Below the pieces are notes generated by a model. The model was not told the origin of the DNA. It searched no databases and was given only the letters and a program-made list of their open reading frames with translations. A program made the position numbers and the translations under genes. 64,000 nucleotides of DNA, taken from assembly GCA_020636545.1 (NCBI GenBank), contig JACJXS010000011.1, positions 124,001-188,000 of the forward strand. Reading direction: 5' to 3'. Position 1 is the stretch's first letter, and the number at the start of each line of letters is the position of its first letter. This document shows, in pieces, positions 57,510 to 64,000 of the stretch. This DNA comes from Chitinophagales bacterium. Its GTDB lineage: Bacteria > Bacteroidota > Bacteroidia > Chitinophagales > JADIYW01.

Positions 57510-58661
57510 ATGGCAGGTATTTATATTCATATTCCGTATTGTAAACACGCTTGTAGTTACTGTAATTTTCATTTTTCGACACAAACAGATTCGAGTGCTA
57601 AAATGATTCAAGCAATGGAAAATGAAATTGCTTTGCAAAAACATTTTTTTTCAAAAAACACAAAATTAGATAGTATTTATTTTGGTGGTGGTACACCAAG
57701 TTTTATTGATTTGAATTATATTGTAAAATTACTCAAAACGATATATGATAATTATGAAATTAATGAGCAGGCAGAAATCACTTTAGAGGCAAATCCTGAT
57801 GATTTAACGCTGGAATATCTTCAAGATTTAAAACAATACACACCTATCAATAGACTTTCAATCGGCATTCAATCATTTAATTATACAGATTTAAAATTTA
57901 TGCAAAGAGTTCATAATGCCACACAAGCCAAACAATGTATTCTCGATGCTCAACAAATTGGTTTTGATATCACGTGTGATTTGATATATGGTACGCCAAC
58001 TTTAAGTAATGCTGATTGGAAAAAAAACATCGACACTTTAATCCAACTAAATATAAAACATTTTTCTTGCTATGCTTTGACTGTAGAAGAAAAAACGATT
58101 TTACATCATCAGATACAAACTAAAAAAGTAGAAGCCATAGATGAAGAAAAAATTGCGGAGCAATTTACTATTTTACAAGATACAATTGCACAAAATGGAT
58201 ACGAGCAATATGAAATTTCTAATTTTTGTAAAGACAAAAAATATGCTGTTCACAATACTAACTATTGGAAAAATAAACCTTATTTAGGTATTGGTCCATC
58301 TGCACACAGCTATAATGGTCAAAATAGATTTTGGAATATCAGTAATAATAATTTATATATAAAACAATTATTACAAAACGAACTGGCACAAAGTTGCGAA
58401 CATCTAAATAATATTGACCATTATAATGAATATACTTTGACAAATCTTCGAACTATTTGGGGTGTGGACAGTCAATATATAGAAACTAAATTTGGTACTG
58501 AGTTGCGTAAATATTTTGAATTCGAAATCAAACCATTTATAGACAACAATTGGGTAAACCTTAATAAAACAACCTATACTTTAACAAATAAAGGAAAATT
58601 ATTTTGTGATTTAATTACAGAGCAAGTCTTTTGGATTGATGAACAAGAAACAAATCTATAA
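57510..58661 (+). CDS. hemW: Radical SAM haem chaperone HemW
   Basis: HemW is a radical SAM protein that binds and delivers haem; it used to be annotated as oxygen-independent coproporphyrinogen III oxidase. The cluster motif is YCKHACSYCNF (C-x3-C-x2-C) near residue 10, with asparagine after the third Cys. That is the HemW pattern rather than the HemN one, which has a further cysteine. IYFGGGTPSFI and NRLSIGIQSFN follow. The length is 383. It overlaps the frame of the next gene only if a poor TTG start is used there. Confidence 0.93.
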   Translation: MAGIYIHIPYCKHACSYCNFHFSTQTDSSAKMIQAMENEIALQKHFFSKNTKLDSIYFGGGTPSFIDLNYIVKLLKTIYDNYEINEQAEITLEANPDDLTLEYLQDLKQYTPINRLSIGIQSFNYTDLKFMQRVHNATQAKQCILDAQQIGFDITCDLIYGTPTLSNADWKKNIDTLIQLNIKHFSCYALTVEEKTILHHQIQTKKVEAIDEEKIAEQFTILQDTIAQNGYEQYEISNFCKDKKYAVHNTNYWKNKPYLGIGPSAHSYNGQNRFWNISNNNLYIKQLLQNELAQSCEHLNNIDHYNEYTLTNLRTIWGVDSQYIETKFGTELRKYFEFEIKPFIDNNWVNLNKTTYTLTNKGKLFCDLITEQVFWIDEQETNL

Positions 58662-58693
58662 TGTAAAACCTTTAAGAATAAAAAATTATAATC

Positions 58694-58701
58694 TATATTT
58701 G
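58694..58701 (+). promoter_or_regulatory. -7 element of the TPR gene
   Basis: TATATTTG fits TAnnTTTG and ends three bases before the ATG at 58705. This rules out the TTG at 58636 as start from this promoter. Confidence 0.55.
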
Positions 58702-58704
58702 TAC

Positions 58705-59487
58705 ATGCGAACTATTTTATTGGGCATTATTATCTTTATTAATTTTTGGTCTTTTGCACAGACAAATAAAATAGATACTTTACAAGCAGGAGAACATTTT
58801 GAATTTATTGCTCCTTTACGAATTTTAGATGATCAATCTGCACAATTTTACTATGCAGAAGCCAATAACTATTTTCTAAAACAACAATTTACACCTGCTA
58901 GTTTTTTGATTAATAAGGCAATTACTATGCAAGCTGAAAATGCAGAGTATTGGTTATTAAAAGCATGGATTTTTTCTAATTTAGAAAAAGCTACTGCACT
59001 GCATGCTGCACAACAAGCCGCAATATTAAAACCAAATGATTGGAAAATGACTTATTGTTTGGCATATTGTAAGCAGATTTCTGGAGATTTTGTTGGTGCT
59101 GTAATAGATTACAGTAAGGTAATTGCGGTTCAAACAGATAATCATTTAGCTTATGTTGGTAGAGCCAATTGTAAAGAAGCACTAAAAGATTATGAAGGTG
59201 CTATTGCAGATTATAGTATTGCTATAATGTTTAAACCAACCGACGAAAAATCTTATCTAAGTAGAGGAATATTACAATATAAAATCAATCAATTTTATGA
59301 AGCGATTAGCGATTTATCGGGTGCTATTGTAAAAATGCCTAATAATGCTACAGCTTATTATTATAGAGGCTTGGCTTATATTGAATTGAAAGATTATGCA
59401 ACGGCTTGTACTAATTTTACCAAAGCATCAGAATTAGGCAATAAAGAAGCTAAAACCGAAATTGGTAAATATTGTATTAGAAATTAA
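58705..59487 (+). CDS. Exported tetratricopeptide-repeat protein
   Basis: The 260-residue protein starts MRTILLGIIIFINFWSFAQ, a signal peptide, and then contains about five TPR units, for example AYVGRANCKEALKDYEGAIA and AYYYRGLAYIELKDYATACT. TPR arrays bind partner proteins; the partner is unknown. The ATG at 58705 is supported by the signal peptide and by the -7 element three bases upstream. Confidence 0.87.
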   Translation: MRTILLGIIIFINFWSFAQTNKIDTLQAGEHFEFIAPLRILDDQSAQFYYAEANNYFLKQQFTPASFLINKAITMQAENAEYWLLKAWIFSNLEKATALHAAQQAAILKPNDWKMTYCLAYCKQISGDFVGAVIDYSKVIAVQTDNHLAYVGRANCKEALKDYEGAIADYSIAIMFKPTDEKSYLSRGILQYKINQFYEAISDLSGAIVKMPNNATAYYYRGLAYIELKDYATACTNFTKASELGNKEAKTEIGKYCIRN

Positions 59488-59534
59488 TCTACCAACAAAT
59501 TCAAATTAGATAGACTTTCTACAATTCGTAAAAT

Positions 59535-59565
59535 TTTGCACTTGGCATAAAAATTTGTATTTTTA
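59535..59565 (+). promoter_or_regulatory. Promoter of the YihY-family gene, TTTG-N19-TATTTTTA
   Basis: TTTG (59535-59538), 19 bases and TATTTTTA (59558-59565) fit the Bacteroidota promoter apart from the last base. The TTG start follows after 22 bases. Confidence 0.5.
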
Positions 59566-59587
59566 TACTCAGAACTAAAAGAATCTA

Positions 59588-60526
59588 TTGAAAATACTAT
59601 TAGAAGATAAACTCAGAAAACTTCCTTGGTTAAAAAGTTTCACACTTCCTGGATTCCAGAAAATTCCTATATACATAGTATTAAAAAGGCTTTCACTAGA
59701 AATTAAATCCAATAATATTGCGACTAGAGCATCAAGTATTTCCTTCTTTTTTATTTTGGCGATATTTCCGGGTATTATTTTCTTATTTTCAATTTTCCCA
59801 TATATCCCTATCCAAAATTTTCAAGCTAATGTGATGCAATTTTTAGCAAGTTCAATACCTGCAAACATCTTTAGTGTTTTGGAACATACAATTATAGATA
59901 TTGTTGGTGCAAAGAAAAGTGGAAGTTTAGTTTCTATCAACTTTATCATTGCTTTTTTTGTGGCTTCTAATGGGGTAAATTCTATTTTGAGAGCATTTGA
60001 CAAAAGCAATCATACTTTTAAAAAGCGTAATTTTATTGAAAAGAAACTTACCTCATTTAAGATACTATTTTTAATTACTTTTCAATTAATCTTATCTGTC
60101 ATCTTAATTATAAAAGGAAAAGAATTTGTACAATTGATACTAAATTTAATTGGCACAGATGACCATTGGATGGGACACGCAATTAGAACTGTAAAATCTC
60201 TAATTATTTTAATTTCTACTTTCAATCTCTATGCATTGATTTATTATTTTGGACCTGCTACAAAAGAGAAATACAAATACTTTTCTGTTGGTGCAACTTT
60301 CGCAACTATTGTTTCCATTGCATTCTCTTATATTTTTACAATTTACACGACTTACTTAAATAATTTCAACCAATTGTATGGTTCTTTGGGGATTATCATT
60401 GTAATTATGCTTTGGATAAATGTAAACGCATTCGTGCTGTTATTTGGTTTTGAATTAAATCATAGTGTGTTTATCAATAAACTAGAACACAAACAAAATG
60501 AAGAGCAGTTGCTTTCAGAATCATAA
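59588..60526 (+). CDS. YihY/BrkB-family inner-membrane protein
   Basis: This 312-residue protein has about six membrane segments. RASSISFFFILAIFPGIIFLF-type sequence near residue 42 and the C-terminal GSLGIIIVIMLWINVNAFV with LLFGFELNH are diagnostic of the family (formerly annotated as ribonuclease BN, which is wrong). Function is unknown. The start is the TTG at 59588; the first in-frame ATG lies far inside the membrane domain. Confidence 0.9.
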   Translation: MKILLEDKLRKLPWLKSFTLPGFQKIPIYIVLKRLSLEIKSNNIATRASSISFFFILAIFPGIIFLFSIFPYIPIQNFQANVMQFLASSIPANIFSVLEHTIIDIVGAKKSGSLVSINFIIAFFVASNGVNSILRAFDKSNHTFKKRNFIEKKLTSFKILFLITFQLILSVILIIKGKEFVQLILNLIGTDDHWMGHAIRTVKSLIILISTFNLYALIYYFGPATKEKYKYFSVGATFATIVSIAFSYIFTIYTTYLNNFNQLYGSLGIIIVIMLWINVNAFVLLFGFELNHSVFINKLEHKQNEEQLLSES

Positions 60527-60617
60527 TAATCCATTTTAAAAATAATTTTCCATTACGATAAGATTTTTTTAAACCGCACTAATTATTTATAGTGAATACT
60601 TAGTGATTTACATTATT

Positions 60618-60625
60618 TAATTTTG
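60618..60625 (+). promoter_or_regulatory. -7 element of the PlsC-like gene
   Basis: TAATTTTG fits TAnnTTTG and ends 18 bases before the ATG at 60644. Confidence 0.55.
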
Positions 60626-60643
60626 CAAAATAAATAAATCACT

Positions 60644-61231
60644 ATGTTCAAACTTGCTGCAGAGATGTTTATGATTGCCAAAGGTTGGCGATATGATGTT
60701 GATTTAATAAAACCAATTGACAAGTGCATCTTGATAGTTGCTCCGCACACTTCTGCTTGGGATTTTGTAATTGGGAAAGCTGCATTTATTTTGGGTAATA
60801 TTCCTGCAAGAATTGCAATAAAAAAAGAAGCATTTTTCTTTCCAGCAGGTATAGTTCTTAGAATTTTAGGAGGAATGCCTATCGATAGAAAACCAAAGGA
60901 TAAAAATAGTAAAGAACGATTAAGTTTAGTAGATGCCATTGCAGATATAATTATTCATAGCAAGAAAATAGCGATGATAATTACACCAGAAGGTACAAGA
61001 GGGAAAACCAATCATTGGAAAACTGGCTTTTATTATGTTGCATTAAAAGCAAACGTTCCTATTGCTTTGGGATATTTGAATTTTGAAACTAAAGAAGCAA
61101 TTATTGATAAATTAATTCATCCAAGTGGTGATATCGATAAAGATATGCGGTTAATAATGGAATACTACAAAGATAAAATTCATTTGGGAAAATATCCAAA
61201 TCGTTGTACGCTCGATGAACGTTGGAGTTAA
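60644..61231 (+). CDS. 1-acyl-sn-glycerol-3-phosphate acyltransferase-like (PlsC family)
   Basis: This lipid acyltransferase has 195 residues. The catalytic HxxxxD motif is in APHTSAWDF near residue 36. LGGMPIDRKP and ITPEGTRGKT are the glycerol-phosphate-binding blocks. It is short for PlsC, lacks an N-terminal membrane anchor and may act on another acceptor. Its stop nearly abuts the convergent lipoprotein stop (one base between). Confidence 0.9.
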   Translation: MFKLAAEMFMIAKGWRYDVDLIKPIDKCILIVAPHTSAWDFVIGKAAFILGNIPARIAIKKEAFFFPAGIVLRILGGMPIDRKPKDKNSKERLSLVDAIADIIIHSKKIAMIITPEGTRGKTNHWKTGFYYVALKANVPIALGYLNFETKEAIIDKLIHPSGDIDKDMRLIMEYYKDKIHLGKYPNRCTLDERWS

Positions 61232-61232
61232 T

Positions 61233-61898
61233 TTAGTGTTCCATTATTCCTTCTATACCTTGATTTTCATCATCAAATGTAATATTCTTAGGAATTTCAA
61301 ATGTAGATTGCTCAAAATTTGGATTTTCATCAATACTAATTAATTTACTCTGAATTTTTCTATCTTCCAATTGAGCTTCAAATTCTAATGGAATATTCTT
61401 CCAAATAGAATATTTCAATTTATTGCCATTTATTACTAAAGTATAGATAGATGCATCTTTTCCTTTGATTGTTTTTGAACCAATTTTTTTCAACTGATAC
61501 TTATCTTTAAAATCAGCACTTACTTTCTTAAAATTAAATCCCGTTTTAAAAACATCTTCGTCATCTGGAGACAAATGTATTCTTGTACCATGTTTACCTG
61601 TATTGTCCCAATTATAAATATAATCGTCTTGAATCAATGAATAAGAAATAATTTCAGGAGCTCCAATTTCGCCTATTTGTTTGGCTTTGGTAATTTGCTT
61701 ATGTAATTTTCCATAATCATCAAACATCAAATGAATATTCATTTCCATAAAATTTGGAATAGTAATACTTGTTTCAACAATTGCTTTCTTAATTTCATAT
61801 TTTCCATTTAAGACATTCTGATTATCAGATACTGGTTTATTTTTGCAAGCAACTACAATAAAACACAAAGAAAGAATAAGCAATTTAGAAAAATTCAT
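61233..61898 (-). CDS. Putative lipoprotein of unknown function
   Basis: The 221-residue protein has a lipoprotein signal (MNFSKLLILSLCFIVVACKN, lipobox cysteine at residue 18) and a beta-rich body. The second half (SKTIKGKDASIYTLVINGNK, then WKNIPLEFEAQ) resembles LolA/LppX-type periplasmic proteins in its folding pattern, but I cannot assign it. It has its own -7 element (61915-61922). Confidence 0.78.
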   Translation of the reverse strand: MNFSKLLILSLCFIVVACKNKPVSDNQNVLNGKYEIKKAIVETSITIPNFMEMNIHLMFDDYGKLHKQITKAKQIGEIGAPEIISYSLIQDDYIYNWDNTGKHGTRIHLSPDDEDVFKTGFNFKKVSADFKDKYQLKKIGSKTIKGKDASIYTLVINGNKLKYSIWKNIPLEFEAQLEDRKIQSKLISIDENPNFEQSTFEIPKNITFDDENQGIEGIMEH

Positions 61899-61914
61899 AA
61901 GCTAGAATATAGGT

Positions 61915-61922
61915 CAAAAATA
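61915..61922 (-). promoter_or_regulatory. -7 element of the lipoprotein gene
   Basis: TATTTTTG on the minus strand fits TAnnTTTG and ends 16 bases before the ATG at 61898. Confidence 0.55.
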
Positions 61923-61934
61923 AGAAAAAATAAG

Positions 61935-61942
61935 TAAGTTTG
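61935..61942 (+). promoter_or_regulatory. -7 element of the MgtC-family gene
   Basis: TAAGTTTG fits TAnnTTTG and ends 12 bases before the ATG at 61955. It faces away from the -7 element of the lipoprotein gene 13 bases upstream. Confidence 0.55.
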
Positions 61943-61954
61943 AGTTAGAAATAC

Positions 61955-62629
61955 ATGGATATGCTTGCTTGGGATGAAATATTAATCCGCTTAATCACTG
62001 CATCAATCTTAGGTGCATTCATCGGATTGGAAAGAGAACGAAAAACATGGTCTGCTGGAATGCGAACACACATGCTTGTTTGTGTCGGGTCTTGCTTGAT
62101 TATGATAGTTTCAGCATTTGGTTTTCAAGATATATTAGGCAAAGAAAATATCACTTTAGATCCATCAAGAATTGCAGCCCAAGTGGTTAGTGGAATTGGT
62201 TTTATAGGAGCTGGAACAATTCTATTTCAAAAACAAGGAACTGTAAAGGGTTTAACAACAGCCGCAGGATTGTGGACGGTTGCAGGAATCGGTCTTGCAA
62301 CTGGAGGCGGCTTATATATCACTGCAATAATGACAACTGGCATTGTATTGATTATCCTATGGATATTACAACCTATTGAAAAGAAATACATACGTCATTT
62401 TGTTCGACAAACGCTTAGAATAACCACTGATATTGATTCTAAAGAAGTAGATATTTTAAATATTTTAAATGAAAATGAATTTAATATAGAAGGTTTAAAT
62501 TTAATCAAATCAGACGAAACACATATTCTAGAAATAAATTTTGAAGGAGCAAATCCAGAAAAGATGGCATTACTCATTGACCAACTACGCAAACTTGATT
62601 CCATTAAGGAAGTAAATTGGAGTCAATAA
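61955..62629 (+). CDS. MgtC/SapB-family membrane protein
   Basis: This 224-residue protein has about five membrane segments in the first 140 residues. GAFIGLERERKTWSAGMRTH and MLVCVGSCLIMIVS near the N-terminus are the family hallmark, as is GIGFIGAGTILF with KGLTTAAGLWTVAGIG. A soluble ACT-like C-terminal domain follows. Members influence magnesium homeostasis and ATP synthase activity in pathogens; the role here is unknown. Confidence 0.93.
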   Translation: MDMLAWDEILIRLITASILGAFIGLERERKTWSAGMRTHMLVCVGSCLIMIVSAFGFQDILGKENITLDPSRIAAQVVSGIGFIGAGTILFQKQGTVKGLTTAAGLWTVAGIGLATGGGLYITAIMTTGIVLIILWILQPIEKKYIRHFVRQTLRITTDIDSKEVDILNILNENEFNIEGLNLIKSDETHILEINFEGANPEKMALLIDQLRKLDSIKEVNWSQ

Positions 62630-62649
62630 AATTTCTAATAAGAAAATGC

Positions 62650-63255
62650 TTAAATACTTGTCGGTCTATTGAAAAACAACTCCTTTGTACTCGTAGAATT
62701 GAGCATACTTTGAATTACACTATCCAATGGTTTTGTAAAAATATTTGGATAATCAATCTCTCCTAATTCTTCTCGAATTGGATAAGCTAATTTTTCTGTA
62801 GCAATTAAAAACTGACTATCTATACCTTTCTTATTCCCACGTGGGTCTAAACGAAACCAACCAATTCTTGGTAAGTAAACAGCATTTAATCCATGTAATG
62901 CATAACCAGATTCTACAGTTCCTTTTCTAAGTACACGCTGATAACAGAAACCACAAGGAATCTGCATCGCTCTGAGTAAAGTTGCTAAAAGATGTGCTTT
63001 TGCAAAACAAATTCCTTCACAAGAATTTAAGGTTTCTTCTGCTGAAATACTCACTGCTTTACTTTCAATATCAAAAGAGTGCTGGATTTCATCACGAGCA
63101 ATTTCAAAAGCAAGTTCGGCTTGTTTTATAGGCTCATTTGTTTGTGCTTTAATCCATTTTACTTTTTGATGTACTAAAGGCGTATTAAAATCAATTATGT
63201 TAGGAATTTCAGCTAAATAATCAGTTAAATTTTGAGATTCTAATATTAATTCCAT
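62650..63255 (-). CDS. Transglutaminase-like cysteine protease family protein
   Basis: The 201-residue protein has the papain-like triad: cysteine in SCEGICFAKAHLLATLLRA (about residue 95), histidine in YALHGLNAVYL and aspartate in FRLDPRGNK. It has no signal peptide. Bacterial homologues are probably peptidases or amidases; the substrate is unknown. It is an isolated gene. Confidence 0.88.
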   Translation of the reverse strand: MELILESQNLTDYLAEIPNIIDFNTPLVHQKVKWIKAQTNEPIKQAELAFEIARDEIQHSFDIESKAVSISAEETLNSCEGICFAKAHLLATLLRAMQIPCGFCYQRVLRKGTVESGYALHGLNAVYLPRIGWFRLDPRGNKKGIDSQFLIATEKLAYPIREELGEIDYPNIFTKPLDSVIQSMLNSTSTKELFFNRPTSI

Positions 63256-63335
63256 TTCTACAAATTCTATGCAATAAAGTTAAAATCTAAAGCTTAGCTA
63301 TTGAAATTTTTAAGATAATTTATGAATCAAAATTA

Positions 63336-64000
63336 TTACGACAAACCTAAAGTTTCTTTGATATTATAGAGATTTCGTTCATTACTATTTCTAGCAATTA
63401 ATTCTCCTAGAAAGCCAGCAAGGAATAATTGTGTACCTACAATAACGGTAAGAATTCCTAAATAAAACAAAGGTCGATTTGCCATTCCTGCTTCTCCTAA
63501 AATCAGTTTGGAATATGCCATATAAATTAATATTACAAATCCAAAAAAGAAAGATAAAGTTCCTAAAACACCAAATAAATGCATCGGTCTTTTCCCAAAT
63601 CTTCCAACAAAAGTAATGCTCAATAAGTCTAAAAATCCATTAATAAAACGTTCTATCCCAAATTTAGTAACGCCGTATTTTCTTTTCTGATGTTTTACTG
63701 GCTTTTCTGTAATTTTACTATAACCAGCCCATTTTGCAATAACAGGAATATAACGATGCATCTCGCCATAAATCTCAATATTCTTAACAACTTCTGAGTT
63801 ATATGCTTTTAATCCACAATTAAAATCATGTAGATTTTTAATTCCAGAAACTTGCTGTGTAACAAAATTGAATAATTTAGAAGGTAAATTTTTCGTCAAT
63901 TTATTATCAAAACGCTCTTGTTTCCAACCCGAAACTAAATGATATTTTTCCCTTACTATCATACTATACAATTCAGGAATTTCATCAGGAGAATCTTGTA
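63336..64000 (-). CDS. Family 2 glycosyltransferase (dolichol-phosphate-mannose synthase-like), 5' part cut off
   Basis: This is the C-terminal part of a polyprenyl-phosphate glycosyltransferase; the frame is open past the window edge. The visible start reads QDSPDEIPELYSMIV, which belongs to the DLQDSPDEIP donor motif, so the first catalytic strands are missing. LVSGWKQERFDN and NLHDFNCGLKAYN follow. Two hydrophobic segments (about residues 135-155 and 165-190 of the visible part) anchor it to the membrane. The ATG at 63971 is internal and not the true start. Confidence 0.92.
   Translation of the reverse strand, partial: QDSPDEIPELYSMIVREKYHLVSGWKQERFDNKLTKNLPSKLFNFVTQQVSGIKNLHDFNCGLKAYNSEVVKNIEIYGEMHRYIPVIAKWAGYSKITEKPVKHQKRKYGVTKFGIERFINGFLDLLSITFVGRFGKRPMHLFGVLGTLSFFFGFVILIYMAYSKLILGEAGMANRPLFYLGILTVIVGTQLFLAGFLGELIARNSNERNLYNIKETLGLS

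Overview
The window is 64 kb of AT-rich chromosome from a member of the Bacteroidota. Four things support this. There is a complete gldK-gldL-gldM-gldN block for type IX secretion and gliding, with a PorP/SprF gene upstream. Several families are typical of the phylum (DUF4271, DUF4175, DUF2490, LuxE-like acyltransferase, Bacteroidota-type HemD, ribosomal protein THX). Shine-Dalgarno sequences are largely absent. Many starts are preceded by the Bacteroidota -7 promoter element TAnnTTTG. I cannot place the organism below phylum level from sequence alone. The gene content is mostly chromosomal core: I see no phage, insertion sequence, CRISPR array, rRNA or tRNA.

Layout. 1-12 kb: lepA (cut by the window edge), nhaA, a small minus-strand nucleotide-sanitation group (unknown gene, rdgB, Nudix hydrolase), gyrB-recN, a small outer-membrane protein, a GlmU-like protein, rpmE (type B L31), and two cell-envelope genes including an OmpA-family lipoprotein. 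12-26 kb: recR followed by a glycosyltransferase with no normal start codon, a chalcone-isomerase-fold protein, a giant DUF4175 membrane/coiled-coil protein, a SMUG2-type DNA glycosylase, a Tat-exported GMC oxidoreductase, a secreted protein with three internal repeats, a DUF2490 protein, an Ste24-like protease, the tiny ribosomal protein THX and a GT4 glycosyltransferase. 26-46 kb: dnaE, a small Cys-rich ORF, lipB with a phosphosugar isomerase, a YraN-family protein, a GT9 glycosyltransferase, a gene split by an in-frame stop, an OmpA/TSP3 protein, a lipoprotein and LuxE-like gene with interlocking starts, leuS, a ferredoxin reductase/ferredoxin pair, an M61 peptidase, a sugar-nucleotide epimerase and cysH. 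At 46.3-46.7 kb lies the only sizeable non-coding stretch, built of repeats.

47-57 kb is the main functional block. On the minus strand it runs Omp85-like protein, DUF4271, hemD, PorP/SprF, gldK, gldL, gldM, gldN and ends at a strong terminator. GldL/GldM form the proton-driven inner-membrane motor, GldK/GldN the periplasmic ring at the outer membrane, and PorP/SprF the outer-membrane partner. The HemD here carries about 150 residues of lysine-rich, histone-H1-like sequence at its N-terminus. 57-64 kb holds hemW, a TPR protein, a YihY membrane protein, a PlsC-type acyltransferase, a lipoprotein, an MgtC-family protein, a transglutaminase-like protein and a truncated GT2 glycosyltransferase.

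I found no convincing new multi-gene system. The most interesting local signals are the HemD extension, the interlocked divergent starts at 36.68 kb, many apparently leaderless transcripts, the missing start codon after recR, the nonsense-split gene at 33.8 kb, the three-repeat secreted protein and the Cys-rich mini-protein behind dnaE.
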